Origin: Xenophilus arseniciresistens
GTDB lineage: Bacteria > Pseudomonadota > Gammaproteobacteria > Burkholderiales > Burkholderiaceae_C
Assembly (NCBI RefSeq): GCF_028023875.1
Contig: NZ_JAQIPB010000002.1
Location: forward strand, 310,001 to 374,000
Direction of reading: 5' to 3'
Length of the DNA: 64,000 nucleotides
The notes under the pieces were generated by a model. The model was not told the DNA's origin and did not search any database. It saw nothing but the letters and a program-made list of their open reading frames with translations. Below, piece by piece: positions 19,566 through 27,661 of this stretch. A program made the position numbers and the translations under genes. How positions within the stretch are numbered: position 1 is the first letter of the stretch; each line of letters starts with the position of its first letter.

Positions 19566-20243
19566 TCAGGCCGCATCGGCCTCGTCCTCGCGCGGCACGC
19601 GGTAGCCCAGGCCGCGCACGGTGCGGATCAGCGATGCGCCCAGCTTGCGGCGCAGGCCGTGCACGTAGACCTCCACCGCGTTGCTGCTGATTTCGTCCTT
19701 CCAGCCGTAGAGCTTTTCCTCGAGCTGCGCGCGCGACAGGGTGATGCCGGGCCGCGCGATCAGCGGCTCCAGCACCGCCCATTCGCGCGCCGACAGCAGC
19801 ACGGGCCGGCCCTGGACGCTGGCTTCGCGCGTGGCGGGGTTGATGCTCACGCCCTGGTGCTCGTAGACCGGCTCGGCCCGCCCCGCGGCGCGGCGGATCA
19901 GCGCACGGATGCGCGCCAGCAGTTCGTCCAGGTCGTAGGGCTTGAGCACATAGTCGTCGGCGCCGGCGTCCAGTCCCGCTATGCGCTGCTGCACCGAATC
20001 GCGCGCGGTGGCGATCAGCACCGGCATGCGCTGGCGCCGTGCGCGCAGGGCGCGCAGCACCTCCAGGCCGTCGCGCCGCGGCACGCCCAGGTCCAGCAGC
20101 ACCAGGTCGTAGGCGGCGGTGTGCAGCGCGGTGTCGGCCATCTCGCCATCCTTCACCCAGTCCACCGCGTAGTGCTCGGCACGCAGCAGGTCGACCAGCG
20201 CCTCGCCGATCATCAGGTCGTCTTCGAGCACGAGCAGGCGCAT
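19566..20243 (-). CDS. OmpR-family response regulator
   Basis: 225 residues, the standard two-domain length. The receiver starts MRLLVLEDDLMIGEAL with acidic pair Asp8/Asp9, phosphoacceptor Asp51 (LVLLDLGVP), Thr/Ser switch (IATARD) and Lys101 (YVLKPYD). The C-terminal winged helix ends with the typical EVYVHGLRRKLG and RTVRGLGYRVP. The start is set by the receiver homology: the frame is open further upstream into the patatin gene, but that extension is not protein-like. It sits 26 bases after the patatin gene and 12 before its cognate kinase, consistent with a longer operon. Confidence 0.95.
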   Translation of the reverse strand: MRLLVLEDDLMIGEALVDLLRAEHYAVDWVKDGEMADTALHTAAYDLVLLDLGVPRRDGLEVLRALRARRQRMPVLIATARDSVQQRIAGLDAGADDYVLKPYDLDELLARIRALIRRAAGRAEPVYEHQGVSINPATREASVQGRPVLLSAREWAVLEPLIARPGITLSRAQLEEKLYGWKDEISSNAVEVYVHGLRRKLGASLIRTVRGLGYRVPREDEADAA

Positions 20244-20269
20244 GGCAGGCGCGGCGGGGGTGTTTCCGT

Positions 20270-21487
20270 TCAGACCTTGCGGCGCGGCTGCCGCACGCGG
20301 GGCTGGTCCACCTCGCCCAGGTCCCAGGTGGTCACGCCCGCGCCGTGCGAAACGTGGCGCATCCACTCGCGGTGCGTGAAGCTGCGTTCCAGGTCGCGCA
20401 TGCCGGCCTCCCAGTGCTCGTTCACCGTGATGCGCGAGAACTCGTAATCCTTGGATTCCAGCTCGTAGGGCTTGTGGCGGTAGATGAGCTGCATGATGTC
20501 GATGGGCGCATGCTGCAGTTGCGCGCACAGGTGCGCCACCACCGGGTTGCGCCGCTGCGCGGGCGGCAGGCTTCGCAGCAGCTCGGCCAGTTGTTCCTGC
20601 AGGTTCAGGTTGCTGGCCAGCGTGTCGGTGTTCATGCGCGTGCGGCTGGAATACTGGATGTCCTTCTGCCGCGCCAGCACCTCGCCCATGGTGCGCGGCA
20701 TGGGCCCGCGGGCGCTGAACAGGTCCACCTGCAGCACCAGCAGGCGCTGGTCGCGGTCGTGCTCGTCCAGCACGTACTGCAGCGGCGTGTTCGAGACGAT
20801 GCCGCCATCCCAGTAGTCTTCGCCATCGATGTGCACGGGCGCAAAGCCCGGCGGCAGCGCGCCGCTGGCCATGATGTGCTCGGGGCCGATGGCCTGGCGC
20901 CGGTTGTCGAAGTAGACCGAGTTGCCGGTGCGCACGTTGACCGCGCCCACCGAAAAGCGCATATCGCCCGCGTTGATGCGGTCAAAGTCCACCAGCTTTT
21001 CGAGCGTGGCGCGCAGCGGTGTGGTGTCGTAGTAGCTCAGCACGGGGGCCGCATGGCCCAGCGCCCATGCGGGGCTCATGCGCGGCTCGAAAAAGCCCGG
21101 AATGCCCGCCACGATGGCCGAGCCCGCGCTCCACTGGTTCAGCCAGCGCCGCTCGCCCGCCCAGTGCGGCCACTGCTGGCCAGCGCCCGAAGACACCAGT
21201 TGCCAGAACTCGCGCAGCCGCGCCACGCGTTTTTCGGGCGGGTTGCCGGCGATCAGCGCCGCGTTGATGGCGCCGATGGACACGCCGGCCACCCAGTCCA
21301 GCGCGGGCTGGCGCGCCAGCAGGGCTTCATACACGCCGGCCTGGTAGGAGCCCAGCGCGCCGCCGCCCTGCAGCACCAGCGCCCGGTGCGCATCGGGCAG
21401 GCCCACGGCCGGCGGCTCGGGCGCCTCGGGCAGGCGGGGTGCTGTTGCGGTGGCGCCTGCTTTTTTTCCCGCCCCCTGCGCGCGCAT
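20270..21487 (-). CDS. Patatin-like phospholipase
   Basis: 405-residue serine lipase of the patatin fold with a C-terminal DUF3734-like region. The oxyanion loop is GGGALGSYQ (41-49), the nucleophile is Ser70 in GVSIGAINAAL, and the dyad aspartate is Asp227 in YWDGGIVSNTPL. There is no signal peptide; the first ~30 residues are Pro/Ala-rich. Such proteins hydrolyse acyl lipids and in some bacteria act in poly-hydroxybutyrate or membrane metabolism. The substrate here is unknown. The start codon directly abuts the stop of the CHRD lipoprotein gene, and the response regulator follows 26 bases later, so co-expression is likely. Confidence 0.92.
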   Translation of the reverse strand: MRAQGAGKKAGATATAPRLPEAPEPPAVGLPDAHRALVLQGGGALGSYQAGVYEALLARQPALDWVAGVSIGAINAALIAGNPPEKRVARLREFWQLVSSGAGQQWPHWAGERRWLNQWSAGSAIVAGIPGFFEPRMSPAWALGHAAPVLSYYDTTPLRATLEKLVDFDRINAGDMRFSVGAVNVRTGNSVYFDNRRQAIGPEHIMASGALPPGFAPVHIDGEDYWDGGIVSNTPLQYVLDEHDRDQRLLVLQVDLFSARGPMPRTMGEVLARQKDIQYSSRTRMNTDTLASNLNLQEQLAELLRSLPPAQRRNPVVAHLCAQLQHAPIDIMQLIYRHKPYELESKDYEFSRITVNEHWEAGMRDLERSFTHREWMRHVSHGAGVTTWDLGEVDQPRVRQPRRKV

Positions 21488-22048
21488 TCAGCGGCGCTCG
21501 ATCAGTTGGCCGCGCAGCTCGCCATTGGGATAACGGGCCGAATAGATGCTCAGGTACCAGCGGCCGGCCAGCAGCTCGGCGCTCTGCGCCGGCGTGAGCG
21601 TCAGCTCGCCGCGCCAGGGGCTTTCGAAGGGCGGGTTGAAGCCGATCAGCGCGGGCGCGTTGCGCCCCACTTCGGCCGGGCCGTGGATGCTCATGCCCGT
21701 GACCGGGCCGCTGAGGTTGGAATAGCTGATCTGCCAGCGGAACAGGCCCGTGTCGCGGTTGAGCACGGCGTCGATGGTGCCCGTGCCCATGCTGTGCACG
21801 GGCGGCACCTGGTTGCGGCCGTCCAGGCGCGTGCTGAAGGCGGCCAGTTGCGGCTCGCGCACGGGCGGCGCAGGCGGAGGCACATCGACCGGCGCGGGCG
21901 GCGGCACGGGTTGCGGCTGCGAGATGGGGGGCATGGGCGGCAGCGGCACCGAGGTGCCACAGCCCGCCAGCACCAGTGCGGCCAGGGCCGCCAGCGGAAA
22001 AACGCGGCGTGCCGCCACGACAGAAGAGGGGTTCAGGTTCGCTCGCAT
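21488..22048 (-). CDS. CHRD-domain lipoprotein
   Basis: 186 residues from the ATG at 22048 (an ATG at 22060 is also possible). The signal peptide ends in a lipobox LVLAGC, so Cys about 29 would be lipidated. A Pro-rich linker (many P and V, about residues 35-65) leads to a CHRD domain with LDGRNQVPPVHSMGTGTIDAVL, a HGPAEVG centre and YLSIYSARYPNGELRGQL at the end. CHRD domains were defined from chordin and occur in many bacterial exported proteins of unknown role. The gene abuts the patatin gene without spacing. Confidence 0.88.
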   Translation of the reverse strand: MRANLNPSSVVAARRVFPLAALAALVLAGCGTSVPLPPMPPISQPQPVPPPAPVDVPPPAPPVREPQLAAFSTRLDGRNQVPPVHSMGTGTIDAVLNRDTGLFRWQISYSNLSGPVTGMSIHGPAEVGRNAPALIGFNPPFESPWRGELTLTPAQSAELLAGRWYLSIYSARYPNGELRGQLIERR

Positions 22049-22176
22049 GGCGCGAACCATATCACCGCCGCAAGGCAGGCGACAAACCCCACAGGCGACG
22101 CGAGCCGGTGTCGTTCAAGCAGATGCGCCCGGCCCCTACGCGGGCGCTGCGCAGCAGCCACAATCGGGCGGCTGCC

Positions 22177-22776
22177 ATGAACCCTGTGTCGCCCCTTTCC
22201 AACGCCGCCGCCGCTACCGGCGCCCGCCCCGGTCCCCGTTCGCTGACGGACCTGTATGTTTCCTTCACGCTGCTGGCCCTGCAGGGCTTCGGCGGCGTGC
22301 TGGCCATCGTGCAGCGCGAGATCGTCGAGAAGAAGAAATGGCTCACGACCGAGGAGTTCCTCGAGGACTGGGCCGTGGCCCAGGTCATGCCGGGGCCCAA
22401 CGTGGTGAACCTCTCGCTGATGATCGGCGACCGGCATTTCGGCCTGCGCGGCGCACTGGTGGCGCTGGCCGGCATGCTCAGCGTGCCGCTGCTGGTGGTG
22501 CTGGCACTGGCGGTGCTCTACGCGCATTACGCGGCGCATCCGCAGGTGGCCGGCGCGCTGCGCGGCATGGGCGCGGTGGCCGGCGGGCTGGTGGCGGCCA
22601 CGGGCATCAAGCTCATCACCGCCCTGCGCACCCACCCGCTGGGCCTGCCGCTGTGCCTGGGCATCGTGGCGCTGATGGTGCTGCTGATCGGCATCTGGCG
22701 GCTGCCGCTGCTGTGGGTGCTGCTGGGCGTGGGCCTGCCGGCCTGTGTGCTGACCTGGCGCAGGCTCGGCGCATGA
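22177..22776 (+). CDS. Chromate transporter, N-terminal half-type (short-chain ChrA subunit)
   Basis: 199-residue membrane protein of the CHR family. Typical motifs are LQGFGGVLAIVQREIVEKKKWLT and VAQVMPGPNVVNLSLMIG, the conserved P-G-P-N segment of the N-terminal ChrA half. About six hydrophobic helices follow. The stop overlaps the start of a second 199-residue half in ATGA, so the two chains probably form a heterodimeric chromate transporter. Transport of chromate versus sulfate or another anion cannot be decided from sequence. The start at 22177 is set by homology; no clear ribosome-binding site is seen. Confidence 0.9.
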   Translation: MNPVSPLSNAAAATGARPGPRSLTDLYVSFTLLALQGFGGVLAIVQREIVEKKKWLTTEEFLEDWAVAQVMPGPNVVNLSLMIGDRHFGLRGALVALAGMLSVPLLVVLALAVLYAHYAAHPQVAGALRGMGAVAGGLVAATGIKLITALRTHPLGLPLCLGIVALMVLLIGIWRLPLLWVLLGVGLPACVLTWRRLGA

Positions 22777-23372
22777 GCATCGCCATGCACTGGACCGACT
22801 GGCTGGCGCTGCTGGGCCAGTTCATGCTGCTCTCGCTGATCTCGGTCAGCGGCGCCATCACCACGGTGCCCGAGATGCACCGCTTCCTGGTCGACGAGAA
22901 GCAATGGCTCAGCGCCGCGCAGCTCAATTCCTCGGTGGCCATCGCCCAGGCCGCGCCGGGGCCCAATGTGCTGTTCGTGGGGCTGATGGGCTGGAACGTG
23001 GGGCTCAACGCGGGCGGCGGCATCGGCGCCGGGCCGCAGGCCTGGGCGCTGGGCCTGCTGGGGCTGGTGACCACCATGGTGGGCATCCTGCTGCCCAGCT
23101 CCACCCTCACCTACCTGGCCACGCGCTGGGCGCACCGCAACCGCACCCGCCGCGACGTGCGGGCCTTCAAGCAGGGCATGGCGCCCGTGGTGGTGGGCCT
23201 CTTGATCGCCACCGGCTGGGTGCTGGCGGGCAACTACGAGGCACCCGCCCTGCCGGCCTGGCATGGCTGGCTGCTGAGCGCGGTCGCCGCCCTCATCGTC
23301 TGGCGCACGCGACTGCACCTGCTGTGGCTGCTGGGCGCGGGCGCACTGCTGGGGGCGCTGGGCTGGGTCTGA
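22773..23372 (+). CDS. Chromate transporter, C-terminal half-type (short-chain ChrA subunit)
   Basis: 199-residue partner of the preceding subunit. It shows the same conserved pattern in opposite-topology form: FMLLSLISVSGAITTVPEMHRFLVDEKQWL and IAQAAPGPNVLFVGLMGW. The helices are dominated by Leu/Ala/Gly, as in CHR proteins. Translation is probably coupled through the four-base ATGA overlap. [11 protein letters not shown] ChrA joins these two halves; here they remain separate genes. There is no ChrB-type regulator next to them. Confidence 0.9.
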   Translation: MSIAMHWTDWLALLGQFMLLSLISVSGAITTVPEMHRFLVDEKQWLSAAQLNSSVAIAQAAPGPNVLFVGLMGWNVGLNAGGGIGAGPQAWALGLLGLVTTMVGILLPSSTLTYLATRWAHRNRTRRDVRAFKQGMAPVVVGLLIATGWVLAGNYEAPALPAWHGWLLSAVAALIVWRTRLHLLWLLGAGALLGALGWV

Positions 23373-23466
23373 ATTCCTCTTTGCCTCTCTTCTCTCGATA
23401 ACCGCGCGCGCCACTGCGGCTTGCGCTGGCCTGCACACTGGCGGCTCCGTTTCTTGGAGTGCATCG

Positions 23467-24438
23467 ATGCAGTCACGCGCCCTGGGTCGTTCCGGCCTGC
23501 AAGTCTCCCCGCTCGCCTTCGGCGGCAATGTGTTCGGCTGGACCGTGGATGCGGCCCAGTCCTTCCGCCTGCTCGACGCCTGGCTCGATGCCGGCTTCAA
23601 CTTCATCGACACCGCGGACGTGTATTCGCGCTGGGTGCCGGGCCACCAGGGCGGTGAATCCGAAACCATCCTGGGCCAGTGGCTCAAGGCCAGCGGCAAG
23701 CGCGACCGCATCGTGCTGGCCACCAAGGTCGGCAAGCCCATGGCCGACGACCGCAAGGGCCTGTCGCCGCGCTACATCCGCGAGGCCGTCGATGCCTCGC
23801 TCCAGCGTCTGCAGACCGACTACATCGACCTGTACCAGTCCCACGACGACGATGCCGATACGCCGCTGGAAGACACGCTGGGCACCTTCGCCGAGCTGAT
23901 CAAGGCCGGCAAGGTGCGCGCCATCGGCGCCTCCAACTACAGCGCCGCCCGCCTGGCACAGGCGCTGGACACCAGCGAGCGCCTGAACCTGCCGCGCTAT
24001 GAATCGCTGCAGCCGCTGTACAACCTGTACGACCGCGCGGTGTATGAGGCCGAGCTGGAGCCGCTGTGCAAGGCGCGCGGCGTGGGCGTGATCAACTTCT
24101 ATGCGCTGGCCGCCGGCTTTCTGACCGGCAAGTACCGCAGCAGCGCCGACGCCGCCAAGAGCGCGCGCGGCGCCAGCACCACCGGCAAGTACCTCAACGA
24201 TCGGGGCCTGCGCATCCTGGCGGCGCTGGACGAAGTGGCCGCAGCCCACCAGGCGACGCCAGCCCAGGTGGCGCTGGCCTGGCAGATCGCGCGGCCATCC
24301 ATCACATCGCCGATTGCCAGCGCCACGTCGCTGGAACAACTGGCCGAGCTGGTGCGCAGCGCCCGGTTGCAGCTGAGCCCCGCCAGCGTGGCGATGCTGG
24401 AGGAAGCCAGCCGCGAGGATGGCAGCAGGCCTGCGTGA
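23467..24438 (+). CDS. Aldo/keto reductase
   Basis: 323-residue cytosolic NADPH-dependent reductase with a TIM-barrel fold. The catalytic tetrad can be assigned as Asp48 and Tyr53 (FIDTADVYSRW), Lys87 (LATKVG) and His126 (LYQSHDDD). The C-terminal NADPH site reads SPIASATSLEQLAELV. It resembles the YajO/IolS-like bacterial group, which has broad aldehyde specificity; the natural substrate is unknown. The gene is followed by an intrinsic-type terminator and is probably monocistronic. Confidence 0.93.
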   Translation: MQSRALGRSGLQVSPLAFGGNVFGWTVDAAQSFRLLDAWLDAGFNFIDTADVYSRWVPGHQGGESETILGQWLKASGKRDRIVLATKVGKPMADDRKGLSPRYIREAVDASLQRLQTDYIDLYQSHDDDADTPLEDTLGTFAELIKAGKVRAIGASNYSAARLAQALDTSERLNLPRYESLQPLYNLYDRAVYEAELEPLCKARGVGVINFYALAAGFLTGKYRSSADAAKSARGASTTGKYLNDRGLRILAALDEVAAAHQATPAQVALAWQIARPSITSPIASATSLEQLAELVRSARLQLSPASVAMLEEASREDGSRPA

Positions 24439-24483
24439 ATGTCGACGGCGCGCCGACGCCCGGTAGGCCGGCGCCGACATGCA

Positions 24484-24513
24484 AAAAGGGCCGCTGCTGC
24501 GGCCCTTTGTTTG
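24484..24513 (+). terminator. Intrinsic terminator after aldo/keto reductase
   Basis: Stem AAAGGGCCGC / GCGGCCCTTT with a TGCT loop, then GTTTGT. The 10-bp stem is perfect. The T-tract is interrupted. Confidence 0.75.
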
Positions 24514-24559
24514 TGTGGCGAGGCAGTCTCTGCGGCATCAGAAACCTCGGAGAGAACCC

Positions 24560-24730
24560 ATGTCCTTTGCCTTGTACATGATCGGCTTTTTGATCTTCCT
24601 GGCCGGCCTGGTCTGGGGCGCCTCGGTGGCGGGTGTGCCCACGCTCTACATCGGCATCGGTGCCCTGATCCTGCTGGGCATCGGCATCTTCAGTGCCGTG
24701 GGGCGCACACGGAGCAAGGACCCGTCTTGA
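24560..24730 (+). CDS. Small two-helix membrane protein
   Basis: 56 residues starting MSFALYMIGF, with two predicted membrane helices (about 4-21 and 27-46) separated by a short VAGVPT loop, and a polar tail GRTRSKDPS. The ribosome-binding site GGAGAGAA lies just upstream of the ATG. I recognise it only as a hypothetical protein type found in Comamonadaceae. It lies between a terminator and an intergenic repeat, so it has its own transcript. Confidence 0.7.
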   Translation: MSFALYMIGFLIFLAGLVWGASVAGVPTLYIGIGALILLGIGIFSAVGRTRSKDPS

Positions 24731-24732
24731 AG

Positions 24733-24866
24733 TGAAGCACCCCCCAGGCCGCTTCGCGGCTCCCTCCTCTGCTTCGCGAGGGGGGCGCACCCAACGGTCC
24801 GGCAAAGCCGGTCCCGTGGGTGCCCTGAGGGCTTCGCTGCGCTCGCCGCGGGGTTGGGAAAGGCCG
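24733..24866. repeat. Comamonadaceae-type intergenic GC-rich repeat
   Basis: Non-coding block rich in nested imperfect inverted repeats: AAGCACCCCCCAGGCCGCTT at the left end, CCGGC-AAA-GCCGG in the middle and GGGCGCACCC / GGGTGCCC flanking it. Similar AAGCACCCCC...GGGGGGCGCACC blocks are scattered between genes in Variovorax and Acidovorax relatives, as I recall them. It separates two genes that converge and may also act as their shared terminator. Confidence 0.55.
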
Positions 24867-24868
24867 GT

Positions 24869-25195
24869 TCAGAGACCCTCGGGGCGTGACGGGATGTCGC
24901 CCAGCGCTTCGTCGTCGCGCAGGTCGCCGGCCACCTTCAGCAGCTCCACCGACACCCCACCCTCCTGGCGCGAGAAGCCGCTGGCGATGCCCTCCAGCAC
25001 ATCGGCCAGGCGGTTGTCGCCGTCCTCGCGTGCATTCAGGCTGATGTTCAGCACGCGCGCAGCCATCTGCCGGTAGCTCACCACGCCCGTGCGCTCGAGC
25101 ACGGCGACCAGGTCCAGGTAGAGCGCCAGCTGCAGGTCGAAGACCAGCTTGTCGTTGAGTTCGAAACCTTCGCGATTCGCGCTGCTGTCTGCCAC
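24869..25195 (-). CDS. Hypothetical small acidic protein (GTG start)
   Basis: 108 residues from a GTG at 25195 preceded by AAGGAG six bases upstream, giving (M)ADSSANREGFELNDKL. No ATG fits as well. The protein is helical in character (KLVFDLQLALYLDLVAVLERTGVVSY) and acidic in its second half. There is no signal peptide or membrane helix, and I recognise no domain. Downstream of rlmB by only 29 bases on the same strand, so probably co-transcribed with it. Confidence 0.65.
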   Translation of the reverse strand: MADSSANREGFELNDKLVFDLQLALYLDLVAVLERTGVVSYRQMAARVLNISLNAREDGDNRLADVLEGIASGFSRQEGGVSVELLKVAGDLRDDEALGDIPSRPEGL

Positions 25196-25224
25196 AGGGA
25201 TCTCCTTGTCTGTCTGCGATGCGT

Positions 25225-25992
25225 TCAATGATGGGAAAGGGCCGCCGGCTGCCGCTGGCGCAGCGCCTCGTAGAGGCATACGCCGCTGGCCACCGACACG
25301 TTGAGGCTTTCGACGGCGCCGGCCATCGGGATGCTGACCAGCTCGTCGCAGGTCTTGCGCGTGAGCTGGCGCATGCCCGCCCCTTCTGCGCCGAGCACCA
25401 GCGCCAGGGGGCGCTTCATGTCGCACTGGTAGAGCGTTCCGGGCGCATCGTCGCTGGTGCCCACGCACCAGATGTTGCGCTCCTTCAGTTCGCCCAGCGT
25501 GCGCGCCAGGTTGGTGACCATGAAATAGGGCATGCTTTCGGCCGCCCCGCTGGCCACCTTGGCCACGGTCGCGTTGATGCCGGCGGCGTGGTCCTTGGGG
25601 GCGATGACGGCATGGGCGCCCGCGCCATCGGCCACGCGCAGGCAGGCGCCCAGGTTGTGCGGATCGGTGATGCCGTCGAGCACCAGCAGCAGCGGCACGG
25701 TGCCGGCCGCATCCAGCTCGTCGAGCAGATCGTCCAGCGATTGGGTGCGGGTGACGGCGTCCACGCGGGCGGCCACGCCCTGGTGGCCGTGGCTGCCGGC
25801 CAGCTTGGCCAGGCGGATGCCATCGGCCTCGATCAGGCGGACGCCGGCCTCTTGTGCGCGGCTGAGGAACTGTTTCATGCGTGCGTCGCGCCGGCTGGCG
25901 TCGAACAGCACTTCGATCACGGACGCCGGCGCCATCTTGATGCGCACACTGACGGCGTGGAACCCGAAGATCACTTTGGAAGAAGAAGCCAT
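25225..25992 (-). CDS. rlmB: 23S rRNA (guanosine-2251-2'-O)-methyltransferase
   Basis: 255-residue SpoU/TrmH-family methyltransferase that modifies G2251 in the P loop of 23S rRNA. The N-terminal substrate-binding domain starts with SKVIFGFHAVSVRI. The C-terminal SPOUT knot shows motif 1 LLVLDGITDPHNLGACLRVADGAGA, motif 2 LALVLGAEGAGMRQL and motif 3 IPMAGAVESLNVSVASGVCLYEALR. The ATG at 25992 is chosen by family length; an upstream in-frame extension is not family-like. It is usually a stand-alone or rnr-linked gene. Here the neighbours are ybbA upstream and a small unknown gene downstream. Confidence 0.96.
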   Translation of the reverse strand: MASSSKVIFGFHAVSVRIKMAPASVIEVLFDASRRDARMKQFLSRAQEAGVRLIEADGIRLAKLAGSHGHQGVAARVDAVTRTQSLDDLLDELDAAGTVPLLLVLDGITDPHNLGACLRVADGAGAHAVIAPKDHAAGINATVAKVASGAAESMPYFMVTNLARTLGELKERNIWCVGTSDDAPGTLYQCDMKRPLALVLGAEGAGMRQLTRKTCDELVSIPMAGAVESLNVSVASGVCLYEALRQRQPAALSHH

Positions 25993-26132
25993 ATGGCGCG
26001 CGATTATCGAGGCCGCCAGGCAGGCCGCAGTGCAGGACGGCGCGCACAAGTCGTGCGTGGGCACGGGAAGGCATCGCGATGCACGAAAGCGATGCGCGCG
26101 CGCCACGCCGGCGCCCGCTGCGACCTGCAGGC

Positions 26133-26849
26133 TCAGGCGGCCGAGGCGAGTTGAACGCCGTGCTCGTTGTGCGCCACGCGGCCCGCTTCGATGGTGATGC
26201 GGCGCTCGCAGCGCGCGGCGATGCCGCGGTCGTGCGTGACCAGCACCAGCGTGGTCCCGAGCTCGCGGTTGAGCTCGAACATCAGCTGCATCACCTGCTC
26301 GCCAGTGGCGAAGTCCAGGCTGCCCGTGGGCTCGTCGGCCAGCAGCAGCTGCGGCTGCACCACGAAGGCCCGCGCCAGCGCCACGCGCTGCTGCTCGCCG
26401 CCCGACAGCACCTTGGGGTAGTGCGACAGGCGCTGGCCCAGGCCCACGCGGCCCAGCATCTCGGTGGCGGCGGTGCGCGCATCGCGCCGGTCGGCCAGCT
26501 CCAGCGGCAGCATCACGTTCTCCAGCGCCGTCAGGTTGCCCAGCAGCTGGAAGCTCTGGAACACGAAGCCCACCTGCCGCGCGCGCAGCGCGGCGCGCTC
26601 GTCTTCATCCATGGCGAACAGGTCCTGCCCGGCCAGGCGCACGGTGCCGCGCGTGGGCACGTCCAGGCCCGCGATGATGGACAGCAGCGTGCTCTTGCCC
26701 GAGCCCGACGCACCCACGATGGCCGCTGTTTCCCGCGCGCCGAGGGTGAAATCGATGTCCTGCAGAATGTCCAGCGTCCCGGTCGAATCGCTGACGGACT
26801 TGAACACATGTTCGACAGCGACGATGGATGGCTGGACGGGCATGGACAT
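26133..26849 (-). CDS. ybbA: YbbA/LolD-type ABC transporter ATP-binding protein
   Basis: 238-residue ATPase of the MacB/LolD/YbbA group. Walker A is [11 protein letters not shown], the Q loop FVFQSFQLL, the signature LSGGEQQRVALARA and Walker B LLLADEPTGSLD, followed by the H loop VLVTHD. It is divergent from tesA, the same arrangement as ybbA-tesA in Escherichia coli, which supports the name. No YbbP-like permease follows: the next gene is rlmB. The starts MSMPVQPS at 26849 and 26843 are both possible. The start is only 17 bases from the chosen tesA start. Confidence 0.9.
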   Translation of the reverse strand: MSMPVQPSIVAVEHVFKSVSDSTGTLDILQDIDFTLGARETAAIVGASGSGKSTLLSIIAGLDVPTRGTVRLAGQDLFAMDEDERAALRARQVGFVFQSFQLLGNLTALENVMLPLELADRRDARTAATEMLGRVGLGQRLSHYPKVLSGGEQQRVALARAFVVQPQLLLADEPTGSLDFATGEQVMQLMFELNRELGTTLVLVTHDRGIAARCERRITIEAGRVAHNEHGVQLASAA

Positions 26850-26865
26850 GAATGAAAGGTTCTCG

Positions 26866-27543
26866 ATGCGGCTGAAACGACGTCACATTATGCTGAGCGC
26901 AGCGCTCGCGCTCCCCTTCGCGACGGCGGGTCTTTCGCTGGCGCAGGCACAGGCCAGGCCGGCCCCGGGCAAGGCCGCGGGTGCGGCGCCCGTGGTGCTG
27001 GTAGTGGGCGATTCGCTGTCGGCCGAATACGGCATCGCGCGCGGCACGGGCTGGGTGGCGCTGCTTGAAAAGCGCCTGGCCGAACAGAAGCTGCCGGCCC
27101 GCGTGGTCAATGCCAGCATCAGCGGCGACACCACCTCGGGCGGGCGCGCGCGCCTGCCGGGGCTGCTCACGCAGCACAAGCCCGACGTGGTGGTGCTGGA
27201 GCTGGGCGCCAACGACGCATTGCGCGGCCTGCCGCTGAAGGGCACCGAAGACAACCTGCGCCAGATGACCCAGGCCTCGCAGGCCATCGGCGCGAAGGTG
27301 CTGGTGGTGGGCATCCAGGTGCCGCCCAACTACGGCAGCGACTACACGCGCCGCTTCGGCGAGATCTTCCCGCGCGTGGCCCAGGCCACGAACGCGGGCC
27401 TGGTGCCCTTCCTGCTCAAGGGCGTGGCCGATGGGCCCGATGCGGCCAGCCTCTTCCAGGCCGACCGCATCCATCCGCTGGCCGCCGCGCACCCGACGAT
27501 CCTCGACAACGTCTGGCCCGAGCTGCGCAAGCTGCTGCGCTGA
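26866..27543 (+). CDS. tesA: Periplasmic acyl-CoA thioesterase I / arylesterase (TesA, SGNH hydrolase)
   Basis: 225 residues of the GDSL/SGNH esterase family. The signal peptide is MRLKRRHIMLSAALALPFAT... cut near AQAQA (residue 30), placing the enzyme in the periplasm. Block I VLVVGDSLSAEYG holds the nucleophile Ser50, block III has LGANDALRG, and block V DRIHPLAAAH carries the catalytic Asp and His. The start at 26866 is favoured because GAAAGG lies six bases upstream; in-frame ATGs at 26842 and 26848 overlap the start region of ybbA. TesA proteins hydrolyse acyl esters and acyl-CoA thioesters with broad specificity. A strong hairpin follows the stop. Confidence 0.94.
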   Translation: MRLKRRHIMLSAALALPFATAGLSLAQAQARPAPGKAAGAAPVVLVVGDSLSAEYGIARGTGWVALLEKRLAEQKLPARVVNASISGDTTSGGRARLPGLLTQHKPDVVVLELGANDALRGLPLKGTEDNLRQMTQASQAIGAKVLVVGIQVPPNYGSDYTRRFGEIFPRVAQATNAGLVPFLLKGVADGPDAASLFQADRIHPLAAAHPTILDNVWPELRKLLR

Positions 27544-27561
27544 AGCTCCCCTGAAACAACG

Positions 27562-27600
27562 AAGGCCGCTGGGTCTGCATGCGCAGATCAGCGGCCTTTG
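27562..27600 (+). terminator. Extended hairpin after tesA
   Basis: AAGGCCGCTG pairs with CAGCGGCCTT, and the interior TCTGC / GCAGA pairs again around ATGC, giving a long two-part stem. Only a short T-run follows (TTTG). It can serve both tesA and the convergent small gene at 27662. Confidence 0.7.
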
Positions 27601-27661
27601 ACCTTGGCGGCGTGGCGAGGGCGGTGCGCGGCCCGCGCCACAGATCGCCGCGGGTGCGGGA

